A DNA stretch of 64,000 bases from Clostridium thermarum (GCF_006351925.1 NZ_CP040924.1:1048501-1112500); one strand, 5' to 3'; counted from the first letter of the stretch, positions 17,850-26,334 are shown. Notes: generated from the letters alone by a model not told the origin. Program-made: numbers and translations.

Positions 17850-18521
17850 ATGAAAGAAGTACAAGCTGCAAAAAAGTTTAATATACAGGGAAAGTTAAGT
17901 TTTAGTGAGGATATATCTATGTATAATATAGTGAAAAGAGTTCTTGATATCATCGGAGGGGTAGTCGGTCTTATATTATTTAGTCCGCTAATTCTTATTG
18001 TAGCCATCATCATTAAACTGGATTCCAAAGGGCCAGCAATTTTTGGTCATAACCGTCTCGGTAAGAACGGTAAAATTATTAAGGTATATAAATTCAGGTC
18101 AATGGTTCACAATGCAGATGAATTGTTAAATAACCTTTCTGAAGAGGAGAAAAAAGAATTTGAAAAAAACTTTAAGCTGGAAAATGACCCTAGAATAACC
18201 AGAATTGGAGGTTTTTTAAGAAAGACAAGTATTGATGAACTTCCACAGTTTTTTAATGTTTTAATAGGCAATATGACATTGGTAGGTCCAAGACCCATAG
18301 TGGAAAAGGAACTGGAAAAGTACGGAAAATATAAAGACAAGCTACTTTCCGTAAAGCCGGGCCTAACAGGCAACTGGCAGGTCAGCGGAAGAAGTGATAC
18401 CACTTATGAAGAAAGAGTTATGCTGGATATGGAATATATAGATAAGAGAAGCATATGGAATGACATAAAGATAATGATTAAGACAGTGTATGTGGTTTTA
18501 GCTAAAAAAGGAGCAAAGTAA
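17850..18521 (+). CDS. Priming undecaprenyl-phosphate sugar transferase
   Basis: 223 residues, the short form of the bacterial sugar transferase family (WcaJ/EpsL/PglC core). It starts polysaccharide synthesis by moving a sugar-1-phosphate to undecaprenyl phosphate. One membrane (re-entrant) helix lies at about 22-45. The cytosolic core shows KVYKFRSMVHNADE, IDELPQFFNVLIGNMTLVGP and PGLTGNWQVSGRS. The ATG at 17850 was chosen because AAGGAGGAG lies just upstream; an earlier in-frame ATG has no SD. It would begin the pathway whose later steps (glycosyltransferase, flippase, polymerase) are upstream in this window. Confidence 0.92.
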   Translation: MKEVQAAKKFNIQGKLSFSEDISMYNIVKRVLDIIGGVVGLILFSPLILIVAIIIKLDSKGPAIFGHNRLGKNGKIIKVYKFRSMVHNADELLNNLSEEEKKEFEKNFKLENDPRITRIGGFLRKTSIDELPQFFNVLIGNMTLVGPRPIVEKELEKYGKYKDKLLSVKPGLTGNWQVSGRSDTTYEERVMLDMEYIDKRSIWNDIKIMIKTVYVVLAKKGAK

Positions 18522-18550
18522 AAACAGACAACCGGAGGTTGTCTGTTTTT
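18521..18550 (+). terminator. Intrinsic terminator of the polysaccharide operon
   Basis: AAAACAGACAACC (18521-18533) pairs perfectly with GGTTGTCTGTTTT (18537-18549) around GGA, with a T-run. It begins at the stop codon. Confidence 0.93.
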
Positions 18551-18702
18551 AATGATTAATGAGTAATTAGCAATGATTAATTATGGAGGATTTTTCTCCA
18601 TTTCACTATGAAAAATCTTTTACTTTATTAATTTAATAGAAATTCAGTTCCGCTGAATTTCTTCCTTAATTACTAATTGCTCATCACTAATTACAAATTG
18701 AA
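18551..18702. repeat. Composite palindromic repeat carrying two different cores
   Basis: The left arm is AATGATTAATGAGTAATTAG and the right arm (to about 18702) is its inverted kind. Between them are an imperfect GGATTTTTCTCC...GAAAAATC core and a separate hairpin GAAATTCAG (18639-18647) with CTGAATTTC (18653-18661). These two core types occur singly at 38439 and 26367, so this copy looks like a fusion of modules. Confidence 0.75.
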
Positions 18703-18853
18703 ACAAGGTTTTGCTTAATAGTTTGTAAGGTTTACATAAATCTTCCAGTATGACTTTTATCTTCCTACTGGTAAAATATCTAGCAATATCGTATAATATA
18801 CCTTAGATTACTTTTTGGTAATACTTTTAATAATTTTTAAAGGGGGACCCATA

Positions 18854-20323
18854 ATGTTTTGTGAAAAGTGCGGGGCGCAGCTGCAAGCTGATGCAAAATT
18901 CTGTACAGTATGCGGATATGCTGTAAATAATGGTCAAACACCTGATAGTGTTGACAATAATACCACTCAGCAGTCTGCCTATAATCCCGGAATGAACAAT
19001 ACTGCTTATAACAACGAAGGTCTTGATTTTAGCGTTAACAATAACTCTTTTGTTGACGATGGATTCGGTGCTCAAATGCAGCCCGCCCCAATACCTAAAT
19101 CAAAGAAGACACCAGTTTTGGCTGGTTTGTTTGCTGCACTGGCTGTAATTGCAGTTCTTGCAGGCCTATACCTTACCCTGGGCAGGAAATTGTTTGCTAC
19201 TCCTGCAGATAAAACAATGCAGGCCTTAAAAAACCTTACCAAGATAGAGGCTGTAGATGTTGCTACAGAATTAAAGCTAAAGCTTGAAGGTTCTTCCAGT
19301 GAGAACATCTTAGTTAAAGATGTAATTGAGGGAATGGCTATCAGGGTAGGCGGAAAATATGATCAGAATAAAAAACAAGGTGCTTTTGACATTGCACTGA
19401 ATTTCAAGAAAGTGCCCGTTGTGGAATTGAAGGCCTACATGGATGAGGATGTAGTCATAATACAATCAGAGCAATTACTGGACGAGCCGTTATATGCAAG
19501 CCTGGAGGACCTGGAAGAATTGGCAGGGGAAGACCTCAGTGGTATGTCACCAACAATGACTATTGACATGGACCAGTTTGCTGCCTATGAAAAATTCATA
19601 GAGGAAATTCAAGAGGACAGCAGGTACAAGACCGTGTCAAAAAATTACTGAGACTTCTTTGAAGAGGTTCTTTCAGAGTATGTGAAGAAAAATGGGTCTG
19701 TTAAGGTAGCTGTTGTTGAAGGCGGCAAGGAAAAGACTGTCAATGCTGATGAAATTGAAATGACAATAAATGACGCTTTCATAAAGAAGGTTATAAAAGG
19801 CCTGTTGGAGAAAGTTGTAGATGATAAAGACCTGAAGGCCTTAATAAAGGACAAGGTTCAGGAATTCTATGATTTAGCAGAGAAAAATGGGGACCTGGAG
19901 GAACTGGATTTGAATGAAGAGACCTTCAGGGAATTCATAGATGGATTTGATACTAACTGGGATGAAGCTATGGCTGAGCTGGAAACTGCCCTTGATGAAC
20001 TGGAGTCAGAATTAGCTCATTTCCAGTTTAACTCAAATGCTAAATTCCGAATAGATTCAAACAACAGATTGAGACAGATAACCTATGAAATAGAGACCGG
20101 AGAGCTTTTAGGAGAAGCCATGGGCATGGCTGGCTTAAAGGGATCCCTGGTAATAGAAACTACCTACAATGCCTTTGATGGTGATGTTGAAATAGAAAAG
20201 ATATCCACAGATGGCGCCAGAAACTTAGCAGAAATGGATGAGTATGAATTAATGGATATGATGGGATCTATTACTGAAAAGCTGCAACAAGCAATTATGT
20301 CTACTTTCGGCGGTGGCTTTTAA
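18854..20323 (+). pseudogene. Zinc-ribbon membrane protein interrupted by in-frame TGA
   Basis: One continuous frame of about 488 residues is broken only by a TGA at 19649-19651 (codon 266), between KTVSKNY and DFFEEVLSEYVKKNG. The coding character continues on both sides without frame change. The N-terminus is a zinc ribbon (MFCEKCG...FCTVCG, Cys3, 6, 17, 20), then a low-complexity Asn-rich linker, a membrane helix at about 87-109, and an acidic, helix-rich extracytoplasmic part with DUF-type lipid-carrier-like beta segments. A GTG at 19682 has no good SD. The cause could be a point mutation (for example Trp TGG to TGA), a sequencing error or readthrough. Function is unknown; such proteins often sit beside other zinc-ribbon membrane proteins, as here (22925). 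Confidence 0.75.
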
Positions 20324-20344
20324 TAAATAAAGTTGGTGCTAAAT

Positions 20345-21565
20345 ATGTTATATAGTCTTGTGAACTTAATTAAAAAAGATTTAAAACTGATTGTAAGACA
20401 TAGGGGAGCAGTTATTGCCTCCCTGTGTCTTCCATTTTTATTATACGGAATTTTTGCCTTTGTGTTTTCTGACATGATGGAGAGGGAGGCAGATATAACC
20501 CCTATGAAGGTTGCGGTGGTGGATAAGGAAAAGAGTACCTTAAGCCGTATGCTCATCAGTAATTTTAAGGATAACACCTCCTTTTCTAAGATGGTGAAAA
20601 TGGAAATTATGGAATACCCGGAGGCAGAGAAAACCTTCGAGAGAAATGAACTCACCGGCATAATTGTGATACCGGAAGGCTTCTCCAGAAGCTTGATCTA
20701 TCTTGAAAACTACCCCATAGAGGTCATATTGAACAAGAGAGAACCATTAAAGAGTTCGGTCCTGAAAAACATGATGGAGAGCTATGGAGTTTATGTTTCA
20801 TCAGTAGAAAAATCCATTATGGCCTTTATTGACTATCTCGAGGATTACGACTTTACCCAGGACCAGCTTATAGACATCAATGAAAAGATGTCTATAGACC
20901 TCATATTTACGGCCCTGTCCAGAGGAAATCTCTTTGAACAGAAGGAGCTGGATAATATTCCTTCCGCAGCCTCAACGGAATACTTTATCTCTGCTATTTT
21001 AGTGCTGATATTGATGTACAGTGGGGTGACCTCAGGAAACTATCTTATAAAAGAATTAAACAGTGGCTGCTATAAGAGAACCTTGGTATCTTCGACAGGT
21101 CCGCTTAGAATAATCATAAGTAAATGGATTTCTTTTTCATTTTTTGGTATCCTTCAGGCCCTGATCTTTATCTTGCCCTTGGCCGTAGCAGGGAAGGTTC
21201 TGCATACTGACTTGATATTGAGGATGGTCTTATACATGTCCATATCTATACTCTTTATAGCAAGTATATTTATATTCCTGGCTGCCTTCTTTCAAAGGGA
21301 GGAGGCCTTCATAGCTGCAGGAAATATATCTGTATTCATCTGCGCCTTGGCTGGAGGAAGTTTTTTGCCCCTGCAGCTGATGCCTGCAGAAATTCAGAAG
21401 CTGGCATCTGTAACTCCAAACTATTGGATCATAAAGGGAAGCATGTATATAGTAAACTATTATCCATCAAGCAGTATAAAAGAAATATTGCTGTCTTTCT
21501 CAGCTATAGGTTTGTTGCTTTTGGGTATTGCCTCAGTAAGGCTCAGAAAGGTGGTGCGGGGATGA
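20345..21565 (+). CDS. ABC-2 type transporter permease, first of a pair
   Basis: 406 residues with the layout of the ABC2_membrane_3/YhgE-like permeases: an N-terminal membrane helix (about 20-40), a large extracytoplasmic domain (MKVAVVDKEKSTLSRMLISN to about residue 215), then five helices in the C-terminal half (YFISAILVLILMYSGVTSG; SFFGILQALIFILPLAVAG; and others) and the LPLQLMPAEIQKLASVTPNYW motif near the end that is typical of this group. Starts at 20333 (TTG) and 20336 (GTG) are also in frame; ATG 20345 follows a weak GGTG. The stop overlaps the next permease start (ATGA), so the two are coupled and probably form a heterodimer. No ATPase gene lies beside them. Confidence 0.8.
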   Translation: MLYSLVNLIKKDLKLIVRHRGAVIASLCLPFLLYGIFAFVFSDMMEREADITPMKVAVVDKEKSTLSRMLISNFKDNTSFSKMVKMEIMEYPEAEKTFERNELTGIIVIPEGFSRSLIYLENYPIEVILNKREPLKSSVLKNMMESYGVYVSSVEKSIMAFIDYLEDYDFTQDQLIDINEKMSIDLIFTALSRGNLFEQKELDNIPSAASTEYFISAILVLILMYSGVTSGNYLIKELNSGCYKRTLVSSTGPLRIIISKWISFSFFGILQALIFILPLAVAGKVLHTDLILRMVLYMSISILFIASIFIFLAAFFQREEAFIAAGNISVFICALAGGSFLPLQLMPAEIQKLASVTPNYWIIKGSMYIVNYYPSSSIKEILLSFSAIGLLLLGIASVRLRKVVRG

Positions 21566-22815
21566 AAAGGAGGGGGGACGGTTCACAAGTTTTGAAAAGG
21601 ATGGGGGACGGTTCACAAGTTTTAAGCATTATAGGTAACAGATTCAAGCTAATGCTGAGAAACCGACTGTTTATTTTACTTTGCATCCTGCTGCCCTTGA
21701 CTTTTTCCTTAATGGTAAACAGGATCTTTGAAAAGACTAATCTCTACGAAGCTGTACCCATTGCTGTTATTGACAGGGACGGTTCACCTCTGTCTCAAAA
21801 GCTTGTAGAGGATATCAAGGATAATCCGGCCCTTGACTTACATACAATAGAAGAGAATGAAATAGAAGAGTATTTGTCAAAAGAAAGAGTTATAGCCGTC
21901 TATATTTTTGAAAGTGGTTTTGAGGAGAACATTCAGAAAGGGCAGTACGAAGATATTGTATCAGTATATGCAGTACCCGGCAGCATTACCGCCATGGGTG
22001 TCAGTGATATAATTGCCGGGGAAATAATCCCTTCCATTTGTCAGTATAAGGTTATCAATGCAGCGGAAGGCCTTCTGCCTTCGGAAGAAAGGCAAAGGAT
22101 TATAGAAGGCATAAGCATGAGAATAGAAGAGTACCAAAGTGACGATACATTTAAACTTCCGGTACTGGTGGATACTCGTACACCGCAGTGGACAGGTGAC
22201 CAGGCAGAGGAGGACAATAAAGACAACAGGGACACCTTTTCAGTTTCTATTGGCTTAGGGCTCATTATTATCTTTACCACCATTTTTATGCTAACGGGCT
22301 GCAGCAACATAATAAAAGAGCGGGAAAACAAGGTGAGGAATAGGATAAAAACAGCAGGTGTATCTTCCGGCAAGCTGCTAATTGCAGATATTTTGGCTGT
22401 TGCCCTGGCAGGGATCATAATTACGGTTTTGCAGTTTATAATGATGCATACCGTGCTGGAAGGAGTATCCCTTCAAGGCTTGGTTGCAATTGCCTTACTT
22501 ATGCTGGTATATACTTTAGCGGCGGCAACTATGCTCATTTTGGTTGCTTCAATATTTCCAAGACATATTTCCTTTCAAAGCTTTATGCCCATAGTAATCT
22601 TAGTGATGGGCATACTCTCAGGCTGCATATGGAGTTTGGAAATGATGCCTGCAGCTTTAGGAAAACTGGCTGCTTTCATGCCCACCTACTGGGTTCATGA
22701 TGGCCTGGCTCAAATAATATTATATGGGGGCAGCATTCACGGTATATTATATAACTTCGCGGTGCTGCTGGCCATGGCAGGTGCTGCGGCAGGTGCTGCG
22801 GCAGGTGCTGCGTGA
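21562..22815 (+). CDS. ABC-2 type transporter permease, second of a pair, with repeat-derived N-terminus and tail
   Basis: 417 residues, the same family and topology as its upstream partner: helix about 37-55, extracytoplasmic domain with AVIDRDGSPLSQKLVEDI, then about five helices and the ending LEMMPAALGKLAAFMPTYWV. Two oddities are visible. The first 21 codons contain two copies of a 16-base REP unit (21574-21589 and 21604-21619), read as RGDGSQVL and MGDGSQVL. The C-terminus ends in a 12-bp tandem repeat read as AGAA units, directly before the stop. The ATG at 21562 overlaps the upstream stop. Translation might instead begin at the second Met of MGDGSQ, or later. Substrate is unknown; drug, peptide or polymer export are family possibilities. 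Confidence 0.78.
   Translation: MKRRGDGSQVLKRMGDGSQVLSIIGNRFKLMLRNRLFILLCILLPLTFSLMVNRIFEKTNLYEAVPIAVIDRDGSPLSQKLVEDIKDNPALDLHTIEENEIEEYLSKERVIAVYIFESGFEENIQKGQYEDIVSVYAVPGSITAMGVSDIIAGEIIPSICQYKVINAAEGLLPSEERQRIIEGISMRIEEYQSDDTFKLPVLVDTRTPQWTGDQAEEDNKDNRDTFSVSIGLGLIIIFTTIFMLTGCSNIIKERENKVRNRIKTAGVSSGKLLIADILAVALAGIIITVLQFIMMHTVLEGVSLQGLVAIALLMLVYTLAAATMLILVASIFPRHISFQSFMPIVILVMGILSGCIWSLEMMPAALGKLAAFMPTYWVHDGLAQIILYGGSIHGILYNFAVLLAMAGAAAGAAAGAA
21574..21589 (+). repeat. REP unit GGGGACGGTTCACAAG, coding copy 1
   Basis: Exact 16-base match to the arm of the palindrome beside the RAYT gene at 62726. It lies within codons 5-10 of the second ABC-2 permease and is followed 30 bases later by another copy. 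Confidence 0.9.
21604..21619 (+). repeat. REP unit GGGGACGGTTCACAAG, coding copy 2
   Basis: Exact second copy, same direction, 30 bases after the first and in the same frame. The two copies and their flanks (AAAAGGAxGGGGGACGG) look like a local duplication. Confidence 0.9.
22776..22811 (+). repeat. 12-bp tandem repeat, three units, at a gene end
   Basis: GGCAGGTGCTGC is repeated three times perfectly and encodes the Ala-Gly-Ala-Ala tail of the permease. The stop codon follows one base later. Copy number could change by slippage without breaking the frame. Confidence 0.9.
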
Positions 22816-22828
22816 GGTGCCGTGCCGC

Positions 22829-22849
22829 GTGAGGTGCCTGGCACCTCAC
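22829..22849. repeat. GTGAGGTGCC palindrome (second repeat type)
   Basis: GTGAGGTGCC, a central T, then GGCACCTCAC, a perfect 21-base palindrome. A partial copy (GTGAGGTGCCGTGCC) starts at 22812 and includes the permease stop codon. GGTGCC/GGCACC palindromes of this kind are known short interspersed repeats in Firmicutes. Confidence 0.75.
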
Positions 22850-22882
22850 AAGTAACATCTCTCACTCACAATACGAAGAAAT

Positions 22883-22919
22883 AAAAAACTCGGGAGTTTT
22901 AAACTTCCGAGTTTTTTTT
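22883..22919. terminator. Bidirectional intrinsic terminator
   Basis: AAAAAACTCGGGAGTTT pairs with AAACTTCCGAGTTTTTT, with A and T runs on both sides. It serves the converging ABC-2 permease gene and the minus-strand zinc-ribbon gene. Confidence 0.9.
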
Positions 22920-22924
22920 ACCAG

Positions 22925-23821
22925 TTAAAATATTCCCATGAATATTCCGTTATAGTATATGGCAACTTCTACGCCCGCAACCTTGAAGAATATAAAGTTA
23001 AGAAGATAAAGGGCTACCGGTAGTATTAAACAAGCATACATATGGGCAGTTTCAGACTTCTGAATGTTACTGCCTAAGGCTTTAAAAAGCAGGAGTAATG
23101 AAGCAAATATACCGGCCAAATATATTAAATAGGATACATTACCTTCAATATACCCGAATAAGGTAGCTAGTAAGTATAAGGAAGCATAAGGTATGGATGC
23201 AAATACAACTAAATTTAGGGTTTGCAGGGCATTAAGTCTTCCTTTTAAAATAACCACATTAATGAATAAGGATAAGGCCCAGATAGCCGCTAACATAATT
23301 ATTACGAAGAAGAAAGATGTCAAAAATAATTTACCGTAGTTTGCATCTTCACCAAAGATTCCGATACCAGGGCTAACCTTTAATCTGCTTATGGTTCCCC
23401 TACCATCATAATTATTTGCCAGGGCTTTGTTTTGAGCAGCCCCCCAAAAGTTTAACAAAATTAGTAATAATGTCATAAGGACGGAAAAGATGTATGTAGC
23501 CAAAGCAGAAATTTCAAACCTGGTTTGAGTTACAACAGCTACAGGATTCTTTAAGAAGCTTGATAACTGCTTGCCCAGTTGACTCATGGCAATACCGAAC
23601 TGTGATGTTGCCTGTGATGCATATTGCTGAGTATAACCTTGTCCAAAGTTTTGCTGAAAATATGGTTGTTGTGGATTTTGACTGTACTGTTGAAAGTTTG
23701 GTTGAACCGGTTGCTGCGGATTATAATTTGTGGTGGTTTGAGTATCCACTACAGTGCCACAGTTGCCACAAAATTTGTCGCTGTCAGCCACAAGGCTGCC
23801 ACAATTTGAACAAAAAGCCAT
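22925..23821 (-). CDS. Zinc-ribbon, Yip1-like membrane protein
   Basis: 298 residues. It begins with a zinc ribbon MAFCSNCG...FCGNCG (Cys4, 7, 18, 21). A Gln/Asn/Pro-rich linker follows (to about 75), then a five- to six-helix membrane region from about 105 to the end, containing a small-residue-rich pattern seen in YIP1-domain bacterial proteins. Function is unknown. The ATG preceded by AGAAGGAGGC was chosen; a nine-residue upstream extension lacks an SD. A hairpin lies just before the SD (23843-23895). It converges on the ABC-2 permease operon. Confidence 0.75.
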   Translation of the reverse strand: MAFCSNCGSLVADSDKFCGNCGTVVDTQTTTNYNPQQPVQPNFQQYSQNPQQPYFQQNFGQGYTQQYASQATSQFGIAMSQLGKQLSSFLKNPVAVVTQTRFEISALATYIFSVLMTLLLILLNFWGAAQNKALANNYDGRGTISRLKVSPGIGIFGEDANYGKLFLTSFFFVIIMLAAIWALSLFINVVILKGRLNALQTLNLVVFASIPYASLYLLATLFGYIEGNVSYLIYLAGIFASLLLLFKALGSNIQKSETAHMYACLILPVALYLLNFIFFKVAGVEVAIYYNGIFMGIF

Positions 23822-23842
23822 AATAAAGCCTCCTTCTAAATT

Positions 23843-23900
23843 CGGCAATCGAAGTCATCTAATAAAAATGAGTGCAGGTTGACTAGAGGTTGCCGTTTTT
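23843..23900 (-). promoter_or_regulatory. Two-part stem-loop in the 5' leader of the zinc-ribbon gene
   Basis: On the minus strand, CGGCAACC then AGTCA pair with TGACT then GATTGCCG across a 22-base loop, with an internal loop between the two stem parts. It ends about 10 bases before the SD. Read on the plus strand the same stem is followed by TTTTT and could act as a terminator. No known riboswitch core was recognised. Confidence 0.4.
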
Positions 23901-24072
23901 ATATTAATATTACAAATCAATTTTTATTATACAATAAAAAAGTATAAATTACAAACAATAGAAATATATTTTTTTACAGAGTTTGGCAGGCCTTTGTTTG
24001 AAAACGTTATAAGTATATGATAGAATATTAACTATAGTGTAGCTATTATGTAGCAAGGGATGGTGAGTTATT

Positions 24073-24348
24073 ATGTATGCTGACTTGATTTGTGAGGCTA
24101 ACAAACTACTGAAGACTTTTACTATAAGGTATAATTTCGGAGATTATGGGAAAGATTTATACAGTTCTACCTATGATGAATTAAGCGGGTGGATTAGAAA
24201 GGCCTTAAAGACTATAGAGGAAAGAGATGCAAAGGGAAGAGAAAGTGAATTATATCTGGAAATAAAGAAGTTTAGGGGGCGTTCAGGAGATTTGTCCCTA
24301 TCAGAAATGAAGCATATTGTTGCCTTGTTAGAGAGCAAGGCTAGCTGA
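24073..24348 (+). CDS. Hypothetical 91-residue protein
   Basis: A short soluble protein, charged and probably helical (WIRKALKTIEERDAKGRESE), with no signal peptide, no Cys motif and no domain I recognise. It has a GGTGAG SD and a clean ATG start, and ends 20 bases before the YihY gene, so the two are likely one operon. Coding likelihood rests on the SD, spacing and lack of overlap with anything else. Confidence 0.65.
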   Translation: MYADLICEANKLLKTFTIRYNFGDYGKDLYSSTYDELSGWIRKALKTIEERDAKGRESELYLEIKKFRGRSGDLSLSEMKHIVALLESKAS

Positions 24349-24368
24349 CAGACAATGAGGTAATGCAA

Positions 24369-25187
24369 ATGAATAAAACTATATGGTTTATTACAGCTTT
24401 AATCAAACGGATCAAAGAGGATGAAGTTCCTGCAATGGCTTCACAATTGGCATACAGCATGATATTATCCTTTATGCCCTTCTTAATATTTTTGCTTGCA
24501 ATAGTTGGATTTACGCCCTTAAGGAGTAAAGATTTATTGGTTTATATGGAAGGGATAATTCCAAGGGAATCTTTAAGTCTCATAAAAGATATAATAGCGG
24601 AAGTCACTGATGTAAAAAAGGGGGATTTGTTATCTTTTAGTTTGATTGCCACCCTATGGTCCGCCACAGGAGGAATAAAGGCTGTGGTACGCTGTCTTAA
24701 CAAAGCCTATGATGAAAAGGAAAAAAGAGGTTTTCTCAGGTTACAGCTTCTGTATATTTTGTTTACACTTGGGCTTGTTCTAGTAGTGATCTTGACTATG
24801 GGACTGCTGGTATTTGGAAATGTTATAGGAAACTATCTAAGCTGCTGCTTTGAATTTTCTGATGTTTTTGTATTATTATGGAATATATTTCGATACGTTA
24901 TTATTGTATTGGTAATGGCAATGATTTTTACCTTTATATATCACTATACGCCAAGCCGCAGGCTTATACGTAAGGAAGTAATACCCGGAGCATTATTCTC
25001 CACAGCGGGCTGGATTATCATATCCATGGGCTTTTCCTTTTACGTAGATAATTTTGCAAATTATTCAAGAGTATATGGCGGAATAGCCGCAATATTTATC
25101 CTGATGGTTTGGATATACTTAAGTTCCCTGATACTCTTAATTGGAGGGGAGATTAATGCCACACTGGCACTGGACCTTGAGCAGTGA
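24369..25187 (+). CDS. YihY/BrkB family membrane protein
   Basis: 272 residues with six predicted membrane helices. Family marks are EVPAMASQLAYSMILSFMPF (about 18-37), the mid-protein SATGGIKAVVRCLNKAYD block, YHYTPSRR(L) near 196, and the C-terminal NYSRVYGGIAAIFILMVWIY stretch. YihY family members, once called ribonuclease BN by mistake, are inner-membrane proteins of uncertain transport function. ATG 24369 sits 8 bases after GAGG; an ATG six bases earlier is too close to the SD. Confidence 0.9.
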   Translation: MNKTIWFITALIKRIKEDEVPAMASQLAYSMILSFMPFLIFLLAIVGFTPLRSKDLLVYMEGIIPRESLSLIKDIIAEVTDVKKGDLLSFSLIATLWSATGGIKAVVRCLNKAYDEKEKRGFLRLQLLYILFTLGLVLVVILTMGLLVFGNVIGNYLSCCFEFSDVFVLLWNIFRYVIIVLVMAMIFTFIYHYTPSRRLIRKEVIPGALFSTAGWIIISMGFSFYVDNFANYSRVYGGIAAIFILMVWIYLSSLILLIGGEINATLALDLEQ

Positions 25188-25223
25188 TATAATAAAAAGG
25201 ATTATATACATTGGAGGTTAAGT

Positions 25224-26054
25224 ATGAAGGTATTAATAACTGGTGCCAACGGACAGCTTGGCCGCGAATTGACGAAGCAGTATTCAGAAAAGAATGTGGA
25301 ACTGTTGTTGACAGATGTTGCTGATCTTGATATTACAAATGTAAAGCAGGTTTATGACTATGTGCATCACCATAGACCGGATGTAATCATCAACTGCGCC
25401 GCTCATACCGCAGTAGACAAATGTGAAACTGATGCAGATAATGCCTATAAAATCAATGCAATGGGTCCTAAAAATTTATCTGCTGCAGCCTACTCAATAG
25501 GGGCAGAGATAGTTCAAGTCTCAACAGACTATGTTTTTGATGGTGAAGATTCAGAACCATTGACAGAGTTTTGTGCCACAAATCCTCAAACGGTATATGG
25601 GGCTTCAAAGCTGCAGGGAGAGAAGCTTACAGCTCAGTTTAACCCCAAATATTACATACTGAGAACTGCCTGGCTATATGGCGACGGAAACAACTTTGTA
25701 AAGACTATGCTGAAATTAAGTGAAACAAACAACACCCTAAAGGTTGTCAATGACCAGCATGGTAGCCCGACAAGCACAGTGGACTTGGCTAGAGTTATAA
25801 TTAAATTGGTGGAAGAAAAAAATTATGGACTATTCCATGCAACCTGCAAGGGACAGTGCACATGGTACGAGTTCACTAAAGAGATATTCAGATTAAAGGG
25901 CATCAACACAGAGGTAGTCCCCTGTACCACAGAGGAATTCCCAAGACCAGCAAAGAGGCCTAAGTATTCAGTACTCAGAAACTACATGTTAGAGCTTACC
26001 ACAGGAGACATAATGAGAACCTGGCAGGAAGCAATAGAGGAGTATTTAAGGTAA
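25224..26054 (+). CDS. rfbD: dTDP-4-dehydrorhamnose reductase
   Basis: 276-residue short-chain dehydrogenase of the RfbD/RmlD type, which makes dTDP-L-rhamnose by NAD(P)H reduction of dTDP-4-keto-rhamnose. Seen are the nucleotide-binding GANGQLGRE (7-15), the catalytic STDYVFDG and YGASKLQGE (Tyr-x-x-x-Lys), and RTAWLYGDGNNFVKTM plus NDQHGSPTS downstream, all highly typical. It is alone; rfbA, rfbB and rfbC are not in this window. It could supply rhamnose for the surface polysaccharide made by the 0-18 kb genes. SD GGAGG is well placed. Confidence 0.95.
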   Translation: MKVLITGANGQLGRELTKQYSEKNVELLLTDVADLDITNVKQVYDYVHHHRPDVIINCAAHTAVDKCETDADNAYKINAMGPKNLSAAAYSIGAEIVQVSTDYVFDGEDSEPLTEFCATNPQTVYGASKLQGEKLTAQFNPKYYILRTAWLYGDGNNFVKTMLKLSETNNTLKVVNDQHGSPTSTVDLARVIIKLVEEKNYGLFHATCKGQCTWYEFTKEIFRLKGINTEVVPCTTEEFPRPAKRPKYSVLRNYMLELTTGDIMRTWQEAIEEYLR

Positions 26055-26166
26055 TAATTTCATATCACCCTTAATATTATATAGTACGGGTTTATGTCGG
26101 TGGGTTTGATAAGAGTATAAGAGTCAGCACGGATGTAAACGGGGATTTTATAGAAAGGGTGATAAA

Positions 26167-26331
26167 ATGAGTAAACAGCGCCGAGGAAAAGCACTATGGA
26201 GTCTACCAGCAAGGGGAAGGGGGACTTGCCCTGTATGCGGTAGAACCGGAGTAAAGCTCCTCTATGATCTAGTTTGTGCAGACGGTTCAAAAAAGCAGGT
26301 CTGCAAACAGTGCCAAAATAAGAAAAAGTAA
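26167..26331 (+). CDS. 54-residue zinc-ribbon protein
   Basis: A small ORF starting at ATG 26167 after an AAAGGGTGAT SD. It encodes a very basic protein with paired cysteines CPVC (21-24) and CKQC (46-49) separated by 21 residues, the spacing of a single zinc ribbon, and the N-terminal start MSKQRRGKALWSLPARG. The compact Cys pairs, absence of stop codons and good SD argue that it is real. It may bind RNA or the ribosome. It is followed by a palindromic repeat. I know of similar short clostridial proteins but cannot name a family. Confidence 0.75.
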   Translation: MSKQRRGKALWSLPARGRGTCPVCGRTGVKLLYDLVCADGSKKQVCKQCQNKKK

Positions 26332-26334
26332 ACG

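Noticed and set aside
19649..19651. In-frame TGA as a selenocysteine codon
   Set aside because: No redox motif around it and no clear SECIS-type hairpin directly downstream.
21775..21787. GGGACGGTTCAC, similar to the REP unit
   Set aside because: Only 12 bases match, and the encoded DRDGSPLS is a conserved motif of ABC-2 permeases, so it is native coding sequence.
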